A stretch of DNA of 26,002 bases, from the NCBI GenBank assembly GCA_002424865.1, contig DILC01000031.1:28334-54335 (forward strand), in the 5' to 3' direction. This document shows, in pieces, positions 8,597-14,246 of this stretch (positions are counted from its first letter, which is position 1; each line of letters starts with the position of its first letter). The translations under genes and the position numbers were made by a program. This DNA is from Rhodocyclaceae bacterium UBA5602. GTDB lineage: Bacteria; Pseudomonadota; Gammaproteobacteria; Burkholderiales; Rhodocyclaceae. The notes under the pieces were generated by a model. The model searched no databases. It saw only the letters and a program-made list of their open reading frames with translations, and was not told the DNA's origin.

Positions 8597-9631
8597 ATGG
8601 AAACGATGAAACAGATGACGCTCTCGACGGGTGGCTTTGACCGGTACGGCAAGACGACGCGCCGCGCGGCGTTTCTGGCCGAGATGGATCGGGTGGTGCC
8701 GTGGGCGGCGCTGTGCGCCCTGATCGAGCCGGTGTATCCGAAGGCCGGCAACGGCCGGCCGCCGATCGGCCTGGAGCGCATGCTGCGCACCTACTTCCTG
8801 CAGAACTGGTTCAACCTGTCCGACCCGGCGGTCGAGGAAGCCCTCTACGACTCGCTGTCGATGCGCAACTTCGTCGGCATCGATCTGGGCCGGGAAGGCG
8901 CGCCGGACGAAACCACCAGCGGCAAGTTCCGCCACCTGCGGGAAGCGCATGACCTGGGCAAGCGGCTGTTCGAGGAAGTCGGTCGGCACCTTCAGGCCAG
9001 GGGCCTCAAGGTCAGCACCGGCACGATCGTCGATGCGACGGTCATCAACGCTCCGTCCTCGACCAAGCATCAGGAAGGAAAGCGCGATCCCGCCCAGATA
9101 CGGGTTCAAAAGATGTGCCAGACCAAGAAGGGCAACCAGTGGTACTTTTTGAATCCGTTTCTGGACGGCATGAAGGCCCATATCGGGGTGGATAGCCAGA
9201 CGAAGCTGATCCACTCGGTAGTCGCTACCTCGGCCAACGTGCATGATTTGAATCCGTGTCTGGACAAGCACCCGATCCCGCAACTGCTGCATGGCAACGA
9301 GAACCCGGTCTATGGTGACTCGGCCTACGCCAGCCAGAAGGACTTGATCCGCCAAGCCGCGCCGAAGGCGAAAGACTTCACCCATCAGAAGGCCTCCCGT
9401 CACAAACCGCTGTCCGAGCGGGAACGCGAGAAGAACCGAACCCAGTCGCAGGTGCGGGCCAAAGTCGAGCATGCCTTCCTGGTCATCAAGCGCATCTTCG
9501 GCTTTGCCAAGGTGAGCTACCGGGGGTTGAAGAAGAACGGCAACCGGCTGTTCGTGGTCGCCGCGCTGGCAAACCTCTTCATGGCGCGCCGACACTTGTT
9601 CAGACTTCAGGAGGCAAGGTGCGTCCACTGA
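8597..9631 (+). CDS. IS5-family transposase (DDE), with three short in-frame inserts
   Basis: Cut-and-paste DDE transposase of 344 aa. An internal ATG at 8606 gives the more usual MKQ N-terminus. The N-terminal part carries the family pattern GNGRPPIGLERMLRTYFLQ. The catalytic residues appear as D146 (TIVDATVINAPSSTK), D241 (YGDSAYAS) and E291 (RAKVEHAFLVIKR), so the core may be intact. Compared with what I recall of IS5 transposases (RDPEMHQTKKGNQWYFGMKAHIG order), three 6-residue segments look extra: residues 166-171, 185-190 and 218-223, all between the first and second Asp. Their DNA is the same 18-bp sequence, once inverted and twice direct. Whether the enzyme still works is unknown. The gene points away from msrA. 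Confidence 0.88.
   Translation: METMKQMTLSTGGFDRYGKTTRRAAFLAEMDRVVPWAALCALIEPVYPKAGNGRPPIGLERMLRTYFLQNWFNLSDPAVEEALYDSLSMRNFVGIDLGREGAPDETTSGKFRHLREAHDLGKRLFEEVGRHLQARGLKVSTGTIVDATVINAPSSTKHQEGKRDPAQIRVQKMCQTKKGNQWYFLNPFLDGMKAHIGVDSQTKLIHSVVATSANVHDLNPCLDKHPIPQLLHGNENPVYGDSAYASQKDLIRQAAPKAKDFTHQKASRHKPLSEREREKNRTQSQVRAKVEHAFLVIKRIFGFAKVSYRGLKKNGNRLFVVAALANLFMARRHLFRLQEARCVH
9092..9109 (-). repeat. 18-bp in-frame insert 1 (inverted copy)
   Basis: Minus-strand sequence TTGAACCCGTATCTGGGC, 15 of 18 bases identical to the copy at 9248-9265. It starts at a codon boundary and adds residues AQIRVQ between RDP and KMCQTKKG. Confidence 0.7.
9149..9166 (+). repeat. 18-bp in-frame insert 2 (direct copy)
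   Basis: TTGAATCCGTTTCTGGAC, 17 of 18 identical to insert 3. It adds residues LNPFLD between QWYF and GMKAHIG, which are normally adjacent in this family. Confidence 0.75.
9248..9265 (+). repeat. 18-bp in-frame insert 3 (direct copy)
   Basis: TTGAATCCGTGTCTGGAC. It adds residues LNPCLD after ANVHD, just before KHPIPQLLHG, which aligns with the SQVLP-type segment of relatives. Confidence 0.7.
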
Positions 9632-9911
9632 ATGCCAATTGGCCCGGAAGGGCCTGCGAATTGCGCCGCACCGGGCCAATTTCGCACCCAATTTATTCCT
9701 TGCGGCAGGAATTGCGTTCGTCGCTTTCATCTGTCGCTACTTGTTCAGACCTTCCTTAATCGGAAAACGGCAAGCTGGCCTATTTATTCGGCCGCGGATT
9801 CAATTTTGAAGCGCGAGTTCAAATTCGAAGTGCAACTCTGTTGAATTCCACTCAAATCTGACCCAGGATTTTCATCGAAACATGATCCACCCTGTTATGC
9901 GTGCAGTATAA

Positions 9912-10796
9912 CTACGCAGTTGCTGTTGGGTTGGTATTTTTGTTCTGATCGTTTCCTTTCGGTTTGGTTGATCGAGTTCTGCCCGGCTGCAGCCGGGCAG
10001 AACTCGACTTGAAGCGCCACGACTCGTTGCCGGTCTCGACGATATGGCAATGATGAGTCAAACGGTCGAGCAAGGCGGTTGTCATCTTCGCATCACCGAA
10101 CACGTTGTCCCACCCCGTGAAACTTAGGTTGGTGGTAATGATCACGCTGGTGTGCTCGTAGAGCTTCGACAGCAGATGGAATAGCAGCGCGCCACCGGCC
10201 TGACTGAAGGGTAGATAGCCCATCTCATCGAGGATCACCAGATCGACATACATCAGCCGGTAGGCCAGTTGTCCCTGCTTACCGGCGGTTTTCTCCAGTT
10301 CCAGCGCATTGACCAATTCCACCGTCGAGAAGAAGCGGACCCGTTTGCCGTGATGCTGGATCGCCTCTATTCCGATGGCCGTCGCCAGATGCGTCTTGCC
10401 AGTGCCCGGTCCGCCGATCAGCACCACGTTGTGCGCAGCCTGCAGAAACTGAAGCGCATAGAGCTTGCGGATCAGGGACTCATCAATCCTGGTCTGGTCA
10501 AAGTCGAATCCGGCCAGATCACGATGCGCCGGAAACTTTGCCGCCGCGGTCTGATAGGCAATCGAACGCACCTCACGCTCCGCGCCTTCCGCCAACAACA
10601 GTTGCTCCATGAACTGTTCCGGCTTGAACTCAGCGTGCCGCGCCTGCGCCACCAGTTCCGGCCAGCTTTGCGCCATGCCATGCAGCTTGAGCGACTTGAG
10701 TTTGGTCACTGTATCAATCGACAGGGCACCCTGCCGCTCGGTTGCAGAACTCCGGCTCGAACAGGTAGTGACTGCACATGGCGTGGAAACGGACAT
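9912..10796 (-). CDS. istB: IstB-like ATPase of IS21 family
   Basis: AAA+ transposition helper related to DnaC. The open frame is 294 aa, but the first 24 or so residues are istA DNA read in another frame. Family sequence begins around SIDTVTKLKSLKLHGMAQSW, so the true start is probably non-ATG, for instance GTG at 10709. Walker A is GGPGTGKTH (about residue 128), Walker B DLVILDEMGY, then SVIITTNLSFTGW with sensor Asn, and RLTHHCHIVETGNESWRF near the C-terminus. The last about 35 residues contain a perfect 36-bp DNA palindrome (residues SSARLQPGRTRS). Without istA the product has no partner here. It may still be translated. Confidence 0.85.
   Translation of the reverse strand: MSVSTPCAVTTCSSRSSATERQGALSIDTVTKLKSLKLHGMAQSWPELVAQARHAEFKPEQFMEQLLLAEGAEREVRSIAYQTAAAKFPAHRDLAGFDFDQTRIDESLIRKLYALQFLQAAHNVVLIGGPGTGKTHLATAIGIEAIQHHGKRVRFFSTVELVNALELEKTAGKQGQLAYRLMYVDLVILDEMGYLPFSQAGGALLFHLLSKLYEHTSVIITTNLSFTGWDNVFGDAKMTTALLDRLTHHCHIVETGNESWRFKSSSARLQPGRTRSTKPKGNDQNKNTNPTATA
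9972..10007. repeat. perfect 36-bp palindrome in 3' end of istB
   Basis: TCGAGTTCTGCCCGGCTG followed immediately by its exact reverse complement, with no loop; the centre is CTGCAG. It is not followed by a T-run on either strand, so it is not a standard terminator. As RNA it would form a very stable hairpin at the end of the istB reading frame. Confidence 0.9.
10729..10788 (-). pseudogene. istA: istA fragment (about 20 codons)
   Basis: The minus-strand frame reads FHAMCSHYLFEPEFCNRAAG, a conserved stretch of the IstA transposase just past the catalytic core. It normally continues into WEKGQVE; here it runs instead into the istB start region. The rest of istA, both 5' and 3', is missing, so an internal deletion fused this scrap to istB. 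Confidence 0.65.
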
Positions 10797-11199
10797 TGGA
10801 GACCTTCCTGCCCTGGACGCTGGTGCGCCGGGGCCTGAAGAAGCAGGTCATCACGCCCTTGGATGCGCCGCAGGAATTCCTGGGCGAGGCCCGCCGTGAG
10901 CAGCAGGTGCGCGAGATGGCGCAGGACACACCTTTGATGCGGGCGCTTGGCCTCGCGCACCAATGGCAGCGCCTGCTCGACGAAGGACGGTTCAGTTCGA
11001 TGACCGAGATCGCGGCGGCCGAAGGAATCGACCTCGGCCAAGCCAGCAAGATGAGCCGACTGGTGCAACTGGCCCCCGACCTGATCGAAGCCATCGCCTT
11101 GAGACGCCTCGAGGTGGGTGTCAGCCAGTTGCTGCGCGGCAAGTTGTCGGCGTCCTGGCTCTGGCTCAACGTGAGGCACTGGTGGCAGGCTCGCGCTGA
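10778..11199 (+). pseudogene. frameshifted conserved gene of unknown function (recombinase-associated type)
   Basis: The open frame starting at 10778 encodes WTLVRRGLKKQVITPLDAP, then ALGLAHQWQRLLDEGRFSS and TEIAAAEGIDLGQASKMSRL, a helix-turn-helix-like segment. I associate this pattern with small proteins encoded near site-specific recombinases, but the function is unknown. Family-like sequence stays in frame to KLSASW at about 11160. The expected continuation (AQREALVAGSR then stop) lies in another frame and ends at TGA 11197-11199. A strong terminator follows 21 bp later, which supports 11199 as the original end and a one-base frameshift near 11160. The first few codons overlap the istA scrap, so the native 5' end may also be lost. 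Confidence 0.55.
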
Positions 11200-11220
11200 C
11201 ATCCGTGCCGCGCCGACACG

Positions 11221-11242
11221 CCGCCGCAAGGCGGTTTTTTTT
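11221..11242 (+). terminator. rho-independent terminator
   Basis: CCGCC-GCAA-GGCGG hairpin (11221-11234) followed directly by eight T residues. It sits just after the shifted-frame stop of the gene ending at 11199. Confidence 0.85.
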
Positions 11243-11464
11243 GCGCCTTTCGCTGTCTCGGTCGCGCGCGACCGAGCAATCGAAGAAGCAAACCCATCGC
11301 CCGTAAATCCGCGCCAACTCACGACTTTGGGCCTTGAATGCTCAAGAGGTCAGCAGAGAACAGAGAGAGAAAGACTACGGGAAGCGCGCATGGAGCGGCG
11401 ACTTCCGCAGGAGCGTGCTCAAGATGCCAAGGCGCGAAACCGCGCCAATACTGGGGGAACGGGC

Positions 11465-11498
11465 AAAAAAAATCCCAACCGGATAAGGGTTGGGATTT
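11465..11498 (-). terminator. rho-independent terminator downstream of hipA
   Basis: On the minus strand, a perfect 10-bp stem (AATCCCAACC / GGTTGGGATT, 7-nt loop) is followed by a T-run of eight. It lies about 240 bp downstream of the hipA stop and could end the hipBA transcript. A weaker hairpin with a T5 tail lies between them at about 11595-11630 (minus strand). Confidence 0.8.
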
Positions 11499-11705
11499 CA
11501 CATTATGGTGGTGGGGCGGCACCCTGCACCAAACGACTATTGAAAGTACGCAATCGAAGCGCTGCGGGCTGCTTTGAACCGTTGCGAACTCAATCAAAAA
11601 GCCTGCAGGATTGAAGACCTGCAAGCAGGTTTTCCAGCCATGCTGGTCGCCGGGAACGGGCATCAAACTCGTCTGCCTCCCAGGGCTAGTTCAATTCCCA
11701 AACCC

Positions 11706-11727
11706 GGAATCGAACCCGCGTCCGCAT
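11706..11727 (-). other. ssrA (tmRNA) T-arm fragment, possible relict attachment site
   Basis: The minus strand reads GCGGACGCGGGTTCGATTCC, which as I recall it matches the T-arm and preceding bases near the 3' end of betaproteobacterial tmRNA. The remainder (CGCCGCCTCCACCA) is absent: after TTCGATTCC the sequence becomes GGGTTTGGG, so the T-stem cannot close. The fragment lies a few bases after the hipA stop. ssrA 3' ends are common targets of tyrosine integrases, so this may mark one end of an old island. No integrase gene is visible. Confidence 0.5.
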
Positions 11728-11733
11728 GGTGGT

Positions 11734-13029
11734 TCAGATAGAGGGTTCGGCGGCTGCGTCATTTTCGGCGGCGGGATCGGTGAGCCGCCGAATCGTCAGG
11801 GCGCAACGTTGTTCAATCAAGGTATTGATTTGCTCAACCACGGCATTGCCAGCAAAACTGTGTCCGGGGTCAGACTGGAGCTTGCGCGCCGTCGCTGGCA
11901 GTAACTTAGCCAATTCCAGAATTCGCCGTTTGGCCTGCGCCTTGGTAAAGCCTACGCCTTCGGCGAACTGCTCCCAGTGACGCGCCTGGACTTCGCTGAA
12001 CTTGTACTTGCTGCCGATTTTCATCGCCATCTTCTGCGTCAGTGTTGGATACACCGCCGTCGACAGCGTGTCGTAAAACGGTGCCAGAACGGGGGCTTTG
12101 TCTGAGTACAGCAGAGAGAAATTCTTGGCGTGCGCATCATGATTTCCGACCAGCGCATTGAAAATCACGTAGTCGAGCAGTCGCAGGACTTGCGGCGCAC
12201 TGGGGCGCGTCGCACTGCGCACCAGATCAAAACACTGCGCCAGATCCGGACCACCTTCATTCTGGTACTTCATTTCGGGCACCACGCCCAGTGCCTGGCA
12301 GAAGTCCTCTTGATGAAGCCGTCGCCGGTGCCCCTGGGCATCAATCAGTCGGTCGTAGCGTTCAACCAGCAGAAACGAGCGATCCAGCACAAAGTGAACT
12401 TTCGATTTCGCTGGCTTGAGCTGCATGGCTTCAGCCAGTGCCATGCAGAATCCTTCGTTAATCACACTGTCTTCCACGGCGTGGATGGCCGGTTTCAGGA
12501 TGTGGGAGCTAGGCGTGCCGTTGAGGGGCAGCCCAATGCGGGCACCATCAAACACCACCGGCAGTTTATCTTGGGCTCCCGCCAAGGAAAGTCGTAAACC
12601 GTCTTTGCCCGCCAGCATGGGGCGACGCGGCAACTCATCCAGGATGGCAACCACTTCGTCGTCACTCAGCCATTGAACGTCATCGTTTCTGGTAGGGATT
12701 GGCAGCGCCTGCCCCGGCTCAAGGAACGTGACGGCCCCGGCACATTCGCCACCGATGTGGTCCAGCAGCGCGAAGTCGTTCTGGCCAGAAACCTGGAACT
12801 GCTGCGCAATCAGGCGGCGCATCTGCCCTTCAGGCAGCAGACCCGCAAAGAAGGGACGCGTTTTGCGATCGTCGAACGGGTCCGCTTGCAGGGGCAACGA
12901 AGCTGACAAGGCAACGGCGTCTTTGTGCGACAGCCAGCCGGGCGCGTAGCAAAAGTTCAGTCGTCCATCGACCAGCGCCAGCGTGCCGACACAGTCGGCG
13001 AAAAGCCAGACTTCCAGTTCATGCGCCAT
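11734..13029 (-). CDS. hipA: HipA-type serine/threonine kinase toxin
   Basis: HipA kinases cause dormancy; E. coli HipA phosphorylates glutamyl-tRNA synthetase. The ATG at 13029 gives 431 aa, the usual size, and is preceded by a GAGGGTGG-type ribosome site. It overlaps the end of hipB by 11 bp, the expected antitoxin-toxin coupling. The N-terminal couple_hipA-like region (about 1-105) includes FFAGLLPEGQMR. The kinase core has LSLAGAQDKLPV (148-158), the catalytic loop GNHDAHAKNFSLL (Asp298, Lys302, Asn303) and the metal-binding region with Asp320 in APFYDTLST. All key residues are present, so the toxin looks functional. An open frame extends 33 bp further upstream but lacks support. Confidence 0.92.
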   Translation of the reverse strand: MAHELEVWLFADCVGTLALVDGRLNFCYAPGWLSHKDAVALSASLPLQADPFDDRKTRPFFAGLLPEGQMRRLIAQQFQVSGQNDFALLDHIGGECAGAVTFLEPGQALPIPTRNDDVQWLSDDEVVAILDELPRRPMLAGKDGLRLSLAGAQDKLPVVFDGARIGLPLNGTPSSHILKPAIHAVEDSVINEGFCMALAEAMQLKPAKSKVHFVLDRSFLLVERYDRLIDAQGHRRRLHQEDFCQALGVVPEMKYQNEGGPDLAQCFDLVRSATRPSAPQVLRLLDYVIFNALVGNHDAHAKNFSLLYSDKAPVLAPFYDTLSTAVYPTLTQKMAMKIGSKYKFSEVQARHWEQFAEGVGFTKAQAKRRILELAKLLPATARKLQSDPGHSFAGNAVVEQINTLIEQRCALTIRRLTDPAAENDAAAEPSI

Positions 13030-13279
13030 GGTCGCCACCCTCACGTTGATCGTCTGCTGCAACGGATGGCAAGCCGCTCAACTGGATCTCGCCACCCAAG
13101 GTATCTATGACCCTCAGCACGTTTTCCAGTCGCAAGGTGGGTTTGCCTGCCTCAAGGTCTACGATGAAGCGCACGCCAACCCCTGCCGCGAGAGCTAACT
13201 GGGGCTGTGTCAGCCCGAGCTGCTTGCGAGCGGCACGAAGTGCACGCCCTAGTTGTTGAGGTGATCGAATGGATGTCAT
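13019..13279 (-). CDS. hipB: HipB-type antitoxin / autorepressor
   Basis: Xre-family DNA-binding antitoxin of 86 aa. A helix-turn-helix covers about residues 9-62, with RAARKQLGLTQPQLALAAGV and the recognition region VRFIVDLEAGKPTLRLENVL, followed by GGEIQLSG, a strand common in HipB dimers. It starts at the ATG at 13279, about 20 nt after the predicted transcription start, and overlaps hipA. Three palindromes of the TTCCCGATCGGGAA type upstream are the likely binding sites for autorepression with HipA. Confidence 0.9.
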   Translation of the reverse strand: MTSIRSPQQLGRALRAARKQLGLTQPQLALAAGVGVRFIVDLEAGKPTLRLENVLRVIDTLGGEIQLSGLPSVAADDQREGGDHGA

Positions 13280-13290
13280 GGTTTGCTCAG

Positions 13291-13305
13291 TTCCCCGTTC
13301 GGGAA
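13291..13305. promoter_or_regulatory. hipBA operator O1 (imperfect)
   Basis: TTCCCCGTTCGGGAA, centre at 13298. It lies just downstream of the predicted -10 and over the expected start of transcription, so binding would block initiation directly. Confidence 0.65.
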
Positions 13306-13334
13306 ATTATCAACCACAACTGGACTATGTGCAA
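13306..13334 (-). promoter_or_regulatory. hipBA sigma-70 promoter
   Basis: On the minus strand TTGCAC (13329-13334) and GATAAT (13306-13311) are separated by exactly 17 bp. Transcription would start near 13299, about 20 nt before the hipB ATG. Operator O1 overlaps the start and O2 lies 7 bp upstream of the -35. Confidence 0.65.
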
Positions 13335-13341
13335 GCAATAT

Positions 13342-13355
13342 TTCCCGATCGGGAA
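13342..13355. promoter_or_regulatory. hipBA operator O2
   Basis: Perfect palindrome TTCCCGATCGGGAA, centre at 13348.5, about 50.5 bp from O1. Confidence 0.75.
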
Positions 13356-13390
13356 TGTTTTGTGTGACCAGGGTATGACCCAACTTTATA

Positions 13391-13406
13391 TTTCCCGATC
13401 GGGAAA
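13391..13406. promoter_or_regulatory. hipBA operator O3
   Basis: Perfect 16-bp palindrome TTTCCCGATCGGGAAA, centre at 13398.5, exactly 50 bp from O2. It lies 219 bp before the divergent helix-turn-helix gene. Confidence 0.75.
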
Positions 13407-13432
13407 TAATTGCAGCTCTCGATTCCAAATTG

Positions 13433-13451
13433 ACACCCATTTACACCCAAT
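13433..13451. repeat. 19-bp repeat shared with fic upstream region, copy 1
   Basis: ACACCCATTTACACCCAAT, identical to 15308-15326. It contains the ACACCCA unit twice, 10 bp apart. Confidence 0.75.
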
Positions 13452-13452
13452 G

Positions 13453-13519
13453 TGGCGCGGTTTTCAGAACCGCGCCAATTTATGGCGCAGTTCGCCCGTC
13501 GCATGCCCAAACTGCGCCA
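13453..13519. repeat. two tandem inverted repeats of a TGGCGCRGTT motif
   Basis: The first pair, TGGCGCGGTT / AACCGCGCCA, has a 5-nt loop (13453-13477). The second pair, TGGCGCAGTT / AACTGCGCCA, is spaced 17 bp apart (13483-13519). All four 10-mers are versions of one motif. They lie upstream of the helix-turn-helix gene. Further single copies occur at 11438-11447 (inverted) and at about 14178-14187. There is no T-run, so these are not typical terminators. Confidence 0.65.
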
Positions 13520-13624
13520 CCGCCTTTTCTTTGCGGCGAATAGATCGGCGCAACATATCGCTTGGCTCGCGCGCGGAGCAGCGCCTTCATGGACTCCTGC
13601 CAACTCATCCGGAAGGAGACCAAG

Positions 13625-13837
13625 ATGGAAGTCGTTCACCTCAATCAAAAACAACTGGCCGCGCGCTGGCATCTCAGCGAGGCCTACCTTGAACGCTGGC
13701 GCAGCGAAGGCATCGGACCGAAATTCATGAAGCTGAAGGGGCGCGTGCTGTACCGGCAGGTCGACATCGAAGCCTACGAGGAGTCGTGCCTGGCGACGTC
13801 GACCAAGAGCTCAACGGCTCAAGCCAGTGCTGGCTGA
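13625..13837 (+). CDS. small helix-turn-helix (excisionase/MerR-like) DNA-binding protein
   Basis: The ATG at 13625 is preceded by a good ribosome site (GGAAGGAGACCAAG), which decides the start over upstream in-frame codons. The 70-aa product reads LNQKQLAARWHLSEAYLERW then GPKFMKLKGRVLYRQVDIEAY, the classic layout of excisionase/AlpA-type winged helices: a helix-turn-helix that senses DNA, then a wing strand and a helix ending in the VDIEAYEE motif. Such proteins are excision factors of integrated elements or local repressors. No integrase is next to it here. It is divergent from hipBA, and the TGGCGCRGTT repeats lie in its upstream region and could be its sites (inference). Confidence 0.75.
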   Translation: MEVVHLNQKQLAARWHLSEAYLERWRSEGIGPKFMKLKGRVLYRQVDIEAYEESCLATSTKSSTAQASAG

Positions 13838-14246
13838 TGTGTTCCGTTATTGATAGGTACCGACGTTTTGCAACATGGAGGGGCTCTCGGTGGCCGTCAT
13901 GAGCCAAATTGAAAGTCCGCAGTCCGAAAGCGCGGACTGATCAAGCGGTTTGTTCAAAATCAACAATCTACCTTCAGCCCGTGCGGACTATTTCGAACTC
14001 CTGCGGGTTCCTGCGAACAGAATCGAACAGTTGCGGAGTTTCGGTGGGGCGGCAACTCCCGCCAAACTCCACCAACTCAGTGCATTCTTACTTGCAAATG
14101 CTGCTTAGAACATTCGCGGAAAGATGCCTGACTAGCCGCAAGTCTATCAAATGCGATGTGTTGTTGCATCAACAATCATGGCGCAGTTCGAATCCGAATC
14201 CCGCAGTCGAACCCAAATCCACATCGTTGCCAATGGCTGACTTGGC
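13838..14246. other. gene-poor interval between HTH gene and fic
   Basis: No convincing gene. Visible features are a hairpin AGTCCGC / GCGGACT (13914-13938), one copy of GGTGGGGCGGC (14043-14053), and one TGGCGCAGTT motif near 14178. Short phrases such as TCCTGCGGGTTCCTGCGAAC and GTTCGAATCC look like worn tRNA or attachment-site debris. I see no intact tRNA. Confidence 0.5.

Larger units (their letters stand above)
8529..9755 (+). mobile_element. IS5-family insertion sequence
   Basis: About 1.2 kb, bounded by imperfect inverted repeats. The left end reads GGAAACTCTGAATAAGG (8529 onward) and the right end, on the minus strand, reads GGAAGGTCTGAACAAGT (ending at 9755). One long transposase gene fills most of it. 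IS5 elements duplicate a YTAR target. Here the left flank is CTAG (8525-8528) and the right flank TTAA (9756-9759); both fit YTAR but they do not match each other. Confidence 0.85.
9839..10800 (-). mobile_element. IS21-family remnant (istB plus a scrap of istA)
   Basis: An IS21-type terminal region begins at about 9839 (TG then TGAATTCCACTCAAATC and CTGACCCAGG, the usual subterminal flavour), followed on the minus strand by istB. Only about 20 codons of istA remain, so the transposase catalytic domain and the far terminus are missing. The right boundary lies at about 10785-10800, where istA-like sequence gives way to a gene on the other strand. The element cannot move on its own. Confidence 0.7.

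Noticed and set aside
8525..9730. 401-codon open frame on the minus strand across the IS5 element
   Set aside because: Exact antisense of the transposase gene; high-GC codon structure keeps the opposite frame open. No protein family is recognisable.
13207..13692. 161-codon plus-strand frame over hipB and its operators
   Set aside because: It runs antisense to hipB and through the operator array; no ribosome site and no recognisable domain.
14170..14220. tRNA-like phrase GTTCGAATCCGAATCCCGC
   Set aside because: No cloverleaf can be built around it: acceptor and anticodon arms are missing.
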